Source: Mariniblastus sp.
GTDB taxonomy: Bacteria > Planctomycetota > Planctomycetia > Pirellulales > Pirellulaceae
NCBI GenBank assembly: GCA_029251085.1
Contig: JAQXDZ010000029.1
Span: forward strand, 27,814 to 91,813
Reading direction: 5' to 3'
Length of the DNA stretch: 64,000 nt
Under the pieces are notes generated by a model. It was not told where the DNA came from, ran no database searches, and worked only from the letters and a program-made list of their open reading frames with translations. A program made the position numbers and the translations under genes. This document shows, one piece after another, positions 29,096 to 37,263 of the stretch (position 1 is its first letter; each line of letters starts with the position of its first letter).

Positions 29096-30621
29096 TTCAC
29101 TGATTCCTTTTCGTTAATTGGCGTTTGATCCCAGAGGCGATACGGATCATCCAACCTTACCATCTCCTGATAAAGCAGAGCCTCCATCTCTTTTCGTTTC
29201 TCAGCATATTTCGGATCATCGGCCAGATTCAACTGCCCGTCGGCAGGTGAATTTCCAGTCAACTTGATCACATCCGAGTGGTGATGCTGCTCAATATATT
29301 CCTCTGGATTGTCTTTCAGATTAAACAGTTGAGTCTCCCGGACTTCTCCATCGAGAACATCGTATTTTATCAGCTTCCAGTCCCCCTTACGCACAGACCG
29401 CATGCCTGGCTTTGTTCCACCGCAATAAACGCCAAACAAAACATCCCGCACAACTTCCTGCTCGCCTTCTAGCACGGGTTTAAAACTTTTCCCTTCGTTA
29501 GTCACAGGAAATTCAGTTTCCGTTAGGTCGCACATCGTCGCCAAAACATCCAACAGGTAGATATTACCTTGACTACGTTTGCCGGCTTCGATCCCCGGCC
29601 CCTTCACGATCATGGGGACTCGCCACGTATGCTCGTAAAGATTCTGTTTCCCCTGAAGCCCATGACGCCCGATCGCCATCCCGTGATCAGATGTGTAAAA
29701 GATGTAAGTATTATCAAGCTCGCCCATTGCCTCAAGTTTATCGAGAACACGACCAATCTGGGTATCGATGTTTTCGCTGCACGCAAACTCGCGACCGATC
29801 TCATTCCGAATCGTTTGCTCGTCACGATTTTTCCAAACTCCCGATACATTCACTTCATCTCGGAGACCGGGATGCCCATGATGGAACGGATGGGCTGGTA
29901 AATAGTTGGATGGCAATTCTGGCTGCGCTGGGTGCGCTGGAGGCAAAGACCTCGAATCCTTATGATTTATCGCTCCGTATTTATCTAACAGCTCAGGTTT
30001 TCCATCGCGAGTGTCATGAGGATGTGAGAAGCCAAAGTAAATCAGAAATGGATCCGTTTTGTCTGATGTCTCTCGCTGATTGAGATACTGCAGCACTTGT
30101 TCGGCGTGCCAGGCACTTCCTGACTCATCAGTTCCCCCGCGTTTAGAACTATCATTGCGAATCTTAAACTTTGCGTTTGCCGCCTCGAAACTATTCCCTT
30201 TCTTGCATGTTCGAACAGTTTCGTAACCCGCTTGATTGAACACAGCCGCCATGGAAGTATTAGCCAGCTCCGGTGCAGTCAACTTCTCCGCAACTGCCCC
30301 ATTGCTCTTGCGGCGACGGTTGCGAGGCAGATGCCAAACCGTCCGGCCCGACATCACCATGTGTCGTGACGGGGTACAAACAGCACCTGACCACGCCCCC
30401 ATGTGATACGCCCGATCAAACACCATTCCCTCGCGGGCTATTTTATCAATGACCGGCGTGTCGAGTTTCGATTTAGGATTGTAAATTTTCAAATCGAACG
30501 GAGATTGATCATCCACGATAATGAATAACAAATTTGGACGCTCATCCGCCAGCGAACAAACGGGCAGGACAAGGCCTAACAGCATCGCCAAACAAACAAC
30601 CTTCTTGAATAACAATGTCAT
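29092..30621 (-). CDS. Exported sulfatase, first gene of the sulfatase operon
   Basis: I start at ATG 30621; another ATG lies two codons earlier at 30627. A signal peptide (LLFKKVVCLAMLLGLVLPVC) precedes the metal site NLLFIIVDDQSPFD. The formylglycine motif is GAVCTPSRHMVMSGRTVWH near residue 80, and FYTSDHGMAIGRHGLQGKQNLYEH carries the later active-site residues. Length (about 510) is typical. The gene appears to be the promoter-proximal member of a five-gene set: this sulfatase, two more sulfatases, DUF1549/1553 and DUF1501. Its substrate specificity probably differs from the other two, since the regions around the active site differ. Confidence 0.93.
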   Translation of the reverse strand: MTLLFKKVVCLAMLLGLVLPVCSLADERPNLLFIIVDDQSPFDLKIYNPKSKLDTPVIDKIAREGMVFDRAYHMGAWSGAVCTPSRHMVMSGRTVWHLPRNRRRKSNGAVAEKLTAPELANTSMAAVFNQAGYETVRTCKKGNSFEAANAKFKIRNDSSKRGGTDESGSAWHAEQVLQYLNQRETSDKTDPFLIYFGFSHPHDTRDGKPELLDKYGAINHKDSRSLPPAHPAQPELPSNYLPAHPFHHGHPGLRDEVNVSGVWKNRDEQTIRNEIGREFACSENIDTQIGRVLDKLEAMGELDNTYIFYTSDHGMAIGRHGLQGKQNLYEHTWRVPMIVKGPGIEAGKRSQGNIYLLDVLATMCDLTETEFPVTNEGKSFKPVLEGEQEVVRDVLFGVYCGGTKPGMRSVRKGDWKLIKYDVLDGEVRETQLFNLKDNPEEYIEQHHHSDVIKLTGNSPADGQLNLADDPKYAEKRKEMEALLYQEMVRLDDPYRLWDQTPINEKESVK

Positions 30622-31024
30622 CAACATACCTTTTCATCTTCAATGATTGAGCTCTAAGTCGGACCTGAATCCTCAATTATTTTGTGCACTTAGCCAATAC
30701 GGCTATGCCTTAAATTGGTGGGTTTTGATGATAACACTCTGGTGAAACAAAGGCTAATAAAAAGCAAATCTAAATCTACGTTGGCAACAGAACCCAATCT
30801 TTAACGCACCAACTACGGCCTGCAAATAATTGGGCACCCTCGCCATCGACTCCCATCGACATGACTCGGCGAGGAATCAGAAAAAACGCCACTCGACCTG
30901 TGGCCAAGGGAACATACCTTACGGGCCACTGCTAGCGACCACTTGAGGTTGCCCGAGAACCGGCCTTCTTTTAAAAAAACATCTCGCCTAATGCCTCCCT
31001 CAATTACGCGTCTGACGCCCTAGA
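30622..31024. other. Intergenic spacer between divergent sulfatase operon and GT2 gene
   Basis: About 400 bp with no supportable gene. It must contain the promoters of both divergent units. A 7-bp inverted repeat (CCTCGCC and GGCGAGG, 23-nt loop) lies at roughly 30838-30874; its meaning is unknown. Confidence 0.4.
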
Positions 31025-32020
31025 ATGCCTCACACTAAACTCGATATCGTTATCCCTGTTTTCAATGAGATAGAAATCATTGAACAGCTTCACGAACGGG
31101 TCGTTACCGCGTGTCGTCAAACTGGCGAATCATTCCAAGTCATTTACATTGACGATGGAAGTTCAGATGGCACCGCTCACTGGATTGCGACGCACGCCAC
31201 CGCAATCGATTCGGGGCCACAAGGCCGAACGAAACTAATTCGTCTATCTCGAAATTTTGGCCAACCGGCGGCAATTCACGCAGGACTAAAAGCGAGTCAC
31301 GCAGAATGCGTGGTGCTGATGGACGGTGATCTCCAGGATCCGCCAGAGTTAATTCCAGAAATGCTGGAACGCTGGATGAAAGGCGATCAAATTGTCATCG
31401 CCCAAAGAACATCGAGGAAAGAGTCGCTGATTCGCGGAATTGGTTTTAAGATTTTTCACAAAATCTTCCGCTACCTTTCCGACTCAAAAATGCCCGCGAA
31501 TACGGGCACCTTCTGTTTACTGGATCGCCAAGCCGTTGAGGCTGTCTGTCGCCTGTCAGAGTCACACCGTTTTTTTCCGGGCCTTCGAGCGTGGGTCGGT
31601 TTCCGACAATCATTCATTCCACTTGAGCGTCCACCCCGTGCGGGTGGATCCCCTAAACAAACCTTAGGGCGGCTTACCCAGTATGCATTGGATGCGATTT
31701 TTGGATACTCCCTAAAACCACTGAGAGTCCTCACGGCCATCGGCGCAACCATCTGTGGTTTCGCACTCATGGCCATTTGCTATTTTGTCCTAATAGAACT
31801 TGGCGGATGGGAAACTTCTTCATTTGGCCTCAAGACTTTATCGTGTGCCCTTCTGGCTCTTGGCGGGTTCCAAGTGATTGCCATTGGTGTGCTTGGAGAG
31901 TATGTCGGTCGAATTTACGATGAGGTCAGGCGACGTCCAGCCTATATTGTTGATCAAGAACTTGAGATTGCCTCAAAGATTTGTGAGCCGATCAACTACC
32001 ACAACAGAAAAGCCAGTTGA
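31025..32020 (+). CDS. GT2 glycosyltransferase, polyprenyl-phosphate sugar transferase (DPM/GtrB-like)
   Basis: The 331-residue protein has the GT-A fold signature: VIPVFNEIEII, VIYIDDGSSDGT, RLSRNFGQPAAIHAGL, and the DxD-type VLMDGDLQDPPE near residue 100. Two C-terminal transmembrane helices (about 233-255 and 266-290) precede the conserved IGVLGEYVGRIYDEVRRRP tail, as in GtrB/ArnC/Dpm1-type enzymes. It should move a sugar from a nucleotide donor to undecaprenyl or polyprenyl phosphate at the cytoplasmic face. Its TGA overlaps the ATG of the next gene (TGATG), and the GT-C-like product there is the natural user of such a lipid-linked sugar. Confidence 0.92.
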   Translation: MPHTKLDIVIPVFNEIEIIEQLHERVVTACRQTGESFQVIYIDDGSSDGTAHWIATHATAIDSGPQGRTKLIRLSRNFGQPAAIHAGLKASHAECVVLMDGDLQDPPELIPEMLERWMKGDQIVIAQRTSRKESLIRGIGFKIFHKIFRYLSDSKMPANTGTFCLLDRQAVEAVCRLSESHRFFPGLRAWVGFRQSFIPLERPPRAGGSPKQTLGRLTQYALDAIFGYSLKPLRVLTAIGATICGFALMAICYFVLIELGGWETSSFGLKTLSCALLALGGFQVIAIGVLGEYVGRIYDEVRRRPAYIVDQELEIASKICEPINYHNRKAS

Positions 32021-33801
32021 TGCCCGAGCCGTGTGAGACAAAAAAAACCAACCCCAACCATCACGCCGTTCCAATTCAACGATGGCTTAACCTACGATCT
32101 CTCACCTGGCTTTCGCTACCGCTTGTTGGCTGTGTTCTTCTGGGACTTTATTGTTGCGAGCTCAACCGGCAACTCTACGAACACAAAAACCCCTTCTTTG
32201 ATTCACTTAGCTATTACGAAAGTCTTTTTCGGGTGATGACCATCTCAGGTACCGATGGTTTATCCAGTGGAATGAAAGAAGGCTGCTTTAATTACACCAC
32301 GGTCTGCCTGCCGTTTATATTCGCTGCCGCCGTCGGAGAGTGGGTTGAGCCGACTCGTTTCGTCGGTATTTGGATACAGGTGAGCTATTTGGTACTCTTC
32401 CAAATCAGTTTGTTTTACTACCTAACTCAGATTAAAAAATTACAACTGCCAACCGCAGCACTCGGATGTCTGACGTTCCTCGCGACCGCTTGCCTATTTT
32501 TCTCCAACGGTGGGCTCTCCGATTTCCGGATGGACATTGGCCTTTGCCTAACCTTTGGAATCACTATTTGCTGGTACCTGGTGGCGATGGCCAAACCAAA
32601 CTTAACACACTTTGTTTTATTTGGAATTGCTGCAGCGTTTTGCTGCCTATCGCGTGCAACAGCGCCGATCTATCTCGTCGTGAGCCTTGCGCCACTGGCT
32701 TTGATTGAACTAATTCATGCAGAGAATCGAAAGAAAAAACTGATCGGCCTGACAGTTGCCACTCTGACAACGATCGCTTTGGCTGGCTGGTTTTTCATTC
32801 TTAACTTTGATTACTTGTATTACTACTACGCCGTCTGGAATACAGACGCCAACGCGAAAATCCCATGGAACGAAGCACTCCTGCATCTTAAATTAACCCA
32901 GAGATGCTTAGGCAATCCACTCATATATTTCATCGTCATTCTTCAAGTGGCCGTGGGAATAACCGCCATCGTTCACCATCAACTGTGGGCCGTTACCAAA
33001 GCTGCCTGGCAGGCTGGGGATATTGACTTGCGAATTGCCTGGATTGGTATAAGTCCCGTTGTTTTAATGATCGCCCGCCGGGCCGGATTAAATCCATTCG
33101 TCTGCATGCCAGCGGTCATTGGACTGTTGCTGCTCTTTTTGATTCCCATCTTAAAAAATCAGGATCGACTAAATGATACACGCTTAACCATCTTTGCGTG
33201 GATTTGCCTTACTTTTTGCTTGGTCACGGCTTCGTTTCGCGGATGGGAGCAACATCAGGAGACTTCGTTCAACTCAATGGCCGCACAGCAGCAAATCATT
33301 AATCACATCATTACTGATAGTGCTGAACAAAATTTTGCTCAAGTGAATTACGCTGTCATGCATACAACCGACATCAATACAAAAAGCCTAAAATCAATTC
33401 TCCTGTTTGATCGCGAGGATGCGACTGCGAATTTAAATTCCGTGACCTTGAATCAAACACAACTCATCGACCATCCGATTTTTTCAAAGTACGCGGCTGC
33501 TGACTGGGCCGCTATCCCAGGACTCACCGACTCGGAAAAGTTAAACCACCTTTTCCAACTAACCAACAAACGGCTCAATTACCTCGTCTTGCCAGACCTT
33601 CCATCGTGCATCACGATCGAAAAAACAGTGCCTCAAAATTATATCAACCGACACCTTCAATCGCTCCGTACAAAAATTGAAACGGGAAACTGGAGGTTAA
33701 TCGCCGGCCCTATCCAAACTAATGAAACTGAGGCAGCTGAGATTTGGCGGCGAATCCCACCAGACCCGTCGCCTCCGAAACTCCCAGACAGCCGCGATTG
33801 A
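32020..33801 (+). CDS. Polytopic GT-C-like membrane glycosyltransferase (GT39/PMT-like, putative)
   Basis: About 593 residues, with 10-11 transmembrane segments in the first 400. The loop after helix 1 contains NPFFDSLSYYESLFRVM, whose Asp lies where GT-C enzymes carry their catalytic acidic residue, followed by SGMKEGCFNYTTVCLPF. The last 190 residues are soluble and mostly alpha/beta, probably periplasmic. Sequence identity to a named GT family is too weak to fix the acceptor. The start is ATG 32020, overlapping the stop of the GT2 gene by one base; a TTG at 32017 is the alternative. Together the pair is likely to build and attach a lipid-linked sugar to an envelope glycan or protein. Confidence 0.7.
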   Translation: MPEPCETKKTNPNHHAVPIQRWLNLRSLTWLSLPLVGCVLLGLYCCELNRQLYEHKNPFFDSLSYYESLFRVMTISGTDGLSSGMKEGCFNYTTVCLPFIFAAAVGEWVEPTRFVGIWIQVSYLVLFQISLFYYLTQIKKLQLPTAALGCLTFLATACLFFSNGGLSDFRMDIGLCLTFGITICWYLVAMAKPNLTHFVLFGIAAAFCCLSRATAPIYLVVSLAPLALIELIHAENRKKKLIGLTVATLTTIALAGWFFILNFDYLYYYYAVWNTDANAKIPWNEALLHLKLTQRCLGNPLIYFIVILQVAVGITAIVHHQLWAVTKAAWQAGDIDLRIAWIGISPVVLMIARRAGLNPFVCMPAVIGLLLLFLIPILKNQDRLNDTRLTIFAWICLTFCLVTASFRGWEQHQETSFNSMAAQQQIINHIITDSAEQNFAQVNYAVMHTTDINTKSLKSILLFDREDATANLNSVTLNQTQLIDHPIFSKYAAADWAAIPGLTDSEKLNHLFQLTNKRLNYLVLPDLPSCITIEKTVPQNYINRHLQSLRTKIETGNWRLIAGPIQTNETEAAEIWRRIPPDPSPPKLPDSRD

Positions 33802-34161
33802 TTACTTCCCCGAACCGATTTAACAGGAATACGATCCTGTTAAATCGCAAAGGCTACCTGCTCTCAACTGTATTGCCCCCTGCAAACCTCGGAAAACAGC
33901 CAAACCTGCATTTCAGTAATTCTATAAAGCACATAAACTTCGGATTAAACACGACATTCTAAATTGATTTCATTTCCCGAATAACGCAAAATCAAGTTGG
34001 CGTGCTCGCTTACCGAAAAACGATCCAAAACAAAATTAAAACAGTGTGTCGGACGATCCGTTTCGACGAGCTGCTCAAACTTCGAGCGGCGGGCTTTTTC
34101 CTGAAGCTTTTTAAGCCGATGATTCGCTTCAATACAAAACTCAACTTCTTGCAATCCAACT
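33802..34161. other. Intergenic spacer with a strong hairpin
   Basis: This 360-bp stretch contains the perfect inverted repeat described separately and A/T-rich sequence that probably holds the promoter of the following sulfatase. Overlapping short frames occur on both strands around 33945-34175; the minus-strand one (76 codons) is charged and looks slightly protein-like, but support is insufficient to call it. Confidence 0.35.
33816..33847. repeat. Perfect 13-bp inverted repeat, 6-nt loop
   Basis: CGATTTAACAGGA is followed after six bases by TCCTGTTAAATCG. It lies 15 bp beyond the stop of the GT-C-like gene. No T-run follows on either strand, so it is not a classical intrinsic terminator; it could be an mRNA-stabilising hairpin, a Rho-assisted stop, or an operator. 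Confidence 0.7.
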
Positions 34162-35556
34162 ATGCTAAACATCAAAACTTATATCCTGATCCTCTTGTTG
34201 ATAACACCGGTCACGCTCTTCGCGGAAACGGATAGCCCAAAGGACAAGCCCAACATCATTGTGATTCTCGCCGATGACCTAGGCTATCACGACCTTGGCT
34301 TCCAGGGATCGCAGAACATCAAAACCCCCAATCTTGATCAACTCGCTGCCGGCGGTACTATTTTTACCGATGCTCATACGACGGCGTCGGTCTGCAGTCC
34401 ATCGAGAGCAGGTTTCATGACCGGTCGCTATCAACAGCGATTTGGACACGAAGCTAATGTGCCCCCTCCGGAACACGGAATGGACACCAGCGAGTACACG
34501 CTTGGTCAGGCATTTCAATCACTTGGCTATTCTACGTTCCTCGTTGGAAAGTGGCACCTTGGAGACCCTGATCGCTGCTACCCAACGCGACGCGGATTCG
34601 ACGAATTCTGGGGACTCCGTGAAGGGAGCCGTCGCTACTGGTACGACGAATCAAAATCGGACAAACAGGGCGACCCGCATGCAATCGAACACAACGGAAA
34701 ACAAGTCAAATTCGAAGGGTTTTTGACCGACCGATTTACGGACGAGGCGATTCGAATGGCCAGTTCGTCAAAAGATCCTTTTTTTCTATTCCTGTCCTAC
34801 ACGGCGCCTCACGCTCCACTAGAAGCTGAACAAGCGGACTTAGATCGCGCGAATCAAGACGCCTACGTCGCACTCGTTCAGAACATGGACGACAACATTG
34901 GCCGTCTTGTCGCATCGCTGGAAGAGCAGGGGATTCGCGACAATACGCTAATTTGGTTCTTCAGTGACAACGGCGGAGTTTGCGCTTCTGCGTCCAATGC
35001 CCCGCTCAATGGAAAAAAAGGAATCAAATTCGAAGGAGGTCAACGCGTACCGTTTATCATGAACTGGCCTAATCATGTGCCCGCGGGGAAAACATTTAAC
35101 GGCTTAACCTCAACGATGGATATTTTTCCGACCAGTTTTAAATTGGCTGGCGGTAAAACCACGCCACGTCCGCTCGACGGTGTCGATCTAATGCCATTTT
35201 TGAATAACGAGGCAATCGCACCTCCCCATCAAAACTTATTCTGGAAGAAACTCGAAGGTTCCGCCGTCCGTTCCGGCAATTGGAAAATGATCCAAACGCA
35301 AGGTTTGCCAACCATGCTATACAACCTGCAAGCCGATCTGAGTGAATATAAAAATCTCGCCGAACAACATCCTGAAAAAGTAACAGAACTTCAAGCCCTC
35401 TACCAAAACTGGGACGAACAAACCGTTCCGGCTCAATGGGGAGAAGCAGCACGCTACGTCGAAATTCGACGCGAAGATTACATTCGATTCCGGGACAGCG
35501 GTCGCCCTCTGAGACTTCCCAGTCCACGGAAAAAGAAAAACAAGAAGGCTAAATAA
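34162..35556 (+). CDS. Exported arylsulfatase
   Basis: The 464-residue product begins with a signal peptide (NIKTYILILLLITPVTLFAE). The metal site is PNIIVILADDLGYHD, and the formylglycine motif SVCSPSRAGFMTGRYQQRFG has its Cys near residue 78. FLVGKWHLGD and FFSDNGGVCASASN complete the active site. It is an S1-type sulfatase distinct from the three of the minus-strand operon and is transcribed alone on the opposite strand. The C-terminus is very basic (SPRKKKNKKAK). The gene adds to the window's sulfated-glycan theme. Confidence 0.93.
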   Translation: MLNIKTYILILLLITPVTLFAETDSPKDKPNIIVILADDLGYHDLGFQGSQNIKTPNLDQLAAGGTIFTDAHTTASVCSPSRAGFMTGRYQQRFGHEANVPPPEHGMDTSEYTLGQAFQSLGYSTFLVGKWHLGDPDRCYPTRRGFDEFWGLREGSRRYWYDESKSDKQGDPHAIEHNGKQVKFEGFLTDRFTDEAIRMASSSKDPFFLFLSYTAPHAPLEAEQADLDRANQDAYVALVQNMDDNIGRLVASLEEQGIRDNTLIWFFSDNGGVCASASNAPLNGKKGIKFEGGQRVPFIMNWPNHVPAGKTFNGLTSTMDIFPTSFKLAGGKTTPRPLDGVDLMPFLNNEAIAPPHQNLFWKKLEGSAVRSGNWKMIQTQGLPTMLYNLQADLSEYKNLAEQHPEKVTELQALYQNWDEQTVPAQWGEAARYVEIRREDYIRFRDSGRPLRLPSPRKKKNKKAK

Positions 35557-35668
35557 GGTCACGACCTGCCGCTAAATACGACATGCCAACAGGGTTGAGG
35601 CGTGTTCCCAAAAACGACGGCTACCCTTCGATCAACTTCGACGCTGACTCTGCCAGTGCGGCCTCGTC

Positions 35669-36937
35669 TTACCGAATGCGTCGCCGACGCCGCCCAACCA
35701 ACAATGCCCCCAAGGTACCAAGAGCAAGCATGCTGCCAGGCTCAGGCACGGCAGAAAAACCTGAGGCACCGAATTGGTAAAACTGAGTCGCATCGGTATT
35801 ACCAAGAATTTGAACGTAATAAGTCCCCGCTTCAAGGACCATATCGATCTGCTCCGAAACACCTATTCCAGCGTTATTTGAGTCAGCCAACACGGTTGTT
35901 CCGTCGCTCGCCAACAAGACCATGTCGAGATCCGATTGATTTGCGAGTGAGTAAGAACTGTCGCCATCGTGATTGTAGGTTGGCCCGACCATATCAAGAG
36001 CAAAAGACATGTCGTAAATGCTATCGAGGGTGATCTGCAGAAAGTCGACGTCGGTGTCGTTGTCAATTGAGATAAAGTCCACCTGATCTGGATCGACTTC
36101 AACAACCGACGCTCCCATGTTTGCATCGGCTCCAATCAGCATGTCGGTACCATCGAAGATTCCTAAATCTGTGGCAACACTGAAAGCATCATTGCCGCCA
36201 TTCTCCTCCCAGTTGTCACCGTATCGCCGTTGTGCCTGGTGGATATCGTCAATTTGAGGCCCGTCAAAAGTAGTGTTAATGGATCCTTCCATTAACTGCC
36301 GACTGTTATTTGCCGTCACATGAGGCAAGCCCATTCCATGCCCGAATTCATGGGCCAATACATTTCTTAAACCAAGGTAATTGCTTGAACTGTTGGAGTA
36401 AAAAGAGACGTTATCCGTGTCGATCACCATATCCCCGTGGTCGGGGAAATAGTTATAGGCAAGTGTGTTTCCACCTGTTTGACCGTCAATCGAATGACCG
36501 CTAATCCTCACGTCAGCAACGACGCCTAGTTGACCGCGTGGTGCCACCGTATTGTCAATTCTCTCACCGCTATCGTTTGCCTCGTACGAAAAGCTCAAAC
36601 CCGAAACATTGCCCCACCTCTCGAAAATACTATCGAAAACTGTGTACCATGGGCGATTCGTTAAATCAGTTCCACCTGCTCCGGCACCAATATTCGTGTC
36701 AAGGAAACCGATCAAGTCACTCGCATCGGTTGACTCACTGCTGTAGGCAGGAGTAATCGCAGTCCCGTCACTAACGAATCCCCAAGTAATTGTGGTCGCA
36801 TCCCCCAACCCCAACCCAGAACCGTTGGTCGCAGTTTGCCCCCAGCGACTCTGCCCAAAAGTGACAGACACGTTAAGTGTTGCAAACAAAACAAGAACCA
36901 GCGCGGAGGTAGTCAAGGCAGAAATTGGCCGAAGCAT
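35669..36937 (-). CDS. Matrixin-type metalloprotease with PPC-like domain and PEP-CTERM sorting signal
   Basis: The 422-residue protein has four recognisable parts. A signal peptide (ISALTTSALVLVLFATLNVSVTFG) comes first. A metzincin domain follows with the zinc motif HEFGHGMGLPH near residue 196 and a Met-turn in RQLMEGSI. Then comes a beta-rich bacterial pre-peptidase C-terminal (PPC)-like region at about 255-390 (VDFLQITL, QSDLDMVLLASDGTTVLADS, GTYYVQILGN). Last is a PEP-CTERM tail (AVPEPGSMLALGTLGALLVGRRRRRIR). The tail directs exosortase-dependent sorting and C-terminal processing. The enzyme is expected to act as a cell-surface or secreted endopeptidase. Exosortase is not in the window. 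It is convergent with the preceding sulfatase. Confidence 0.92.
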   Translation of the reverse strand: MLRPISALTTSALVLVLFATLNVSVTFGQSRWGQTATNGSGLGLGDATTITWGFVSDGTAITPAYSSESTDASDLIGFLDTNIGAGAGGTDLTNRPWYTVFDSIFERWGNVSGLSFSYEANDSGERIDNTVAPRGQLGVVADVRISGHSIDGQTGGNTLAYNYFPDHGDMVIDTDNVSFYSNSSSNYLGLRNVLAHEFGHGMGLPHVTANNSRQLMEGSINTTFDGPQIDDIHQAQRRYGDNWEENGGNDAFSVATDLGIFDGTDMLIGADANMGASVVEVDPDQVDFISIDNDTDVDFLQITLDSIYDMSFALDMVGPTYNHDGDSSYSLANQSDLDMVLLASDGTTVLADSNNAGIGVSEQIDMVLEAGTYYVQILGNTDATQFYQFGASGFSAVPEPGSMLALGTLGALLVGRRRRRIR

Positions 36938-37263
36938 TCGTGCACCTTAAAAGTCGATTAGTGAATACTCAAAGAAAAGTGAAGCCGGCGTCAACGGCGA
37001 CTAAAATCCCAAGTCGCGTCGGACCGACACCTTATGGTAATTAAAAAATCTGCAATCGCCCACAGACTTAATGATATTTCAAAAAAAATCGGCTCATCAC
37101 TACCAGAACCAAATCCACCTAACCGGGGGATCCAAGACCTCAAGTCCACGTGTTTTTTTGGGTTGCCATCGATTAAACGTGCAACGCCACGACCAATCGC
37201 GTTCCTTAAGACTTTCCCGTTAAGCACGACTTGTTTCGCGATCCCTCAGCCGCTGTAATTTAT
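36938..37263. other. Intergenic spacer, no gene supported
   Basis: About 325 bp between two minus-strand genes. Short frames on both strands overlap one another and lack protein-like composition. It presumably carries the promoter of the matrixin gene and the end signals of the DUF6288-type gene. Confidence 0.35.

Noticed and set aside
30838..30874. CCTCGCC/GGCGAGG inverted repeat as a terminator
   Set aside because: Long 23-nt loop, no T-run, and a position between divergent genes where termination is not expected.
33945..34175. 76-codon minus-strand frame upstream of the plus-strand sulfatase
   Set aside because: Composition is somewhat protein-like, but it overlaps the sulfatase start and an equally long plus-strand frame, and matches nothing known.
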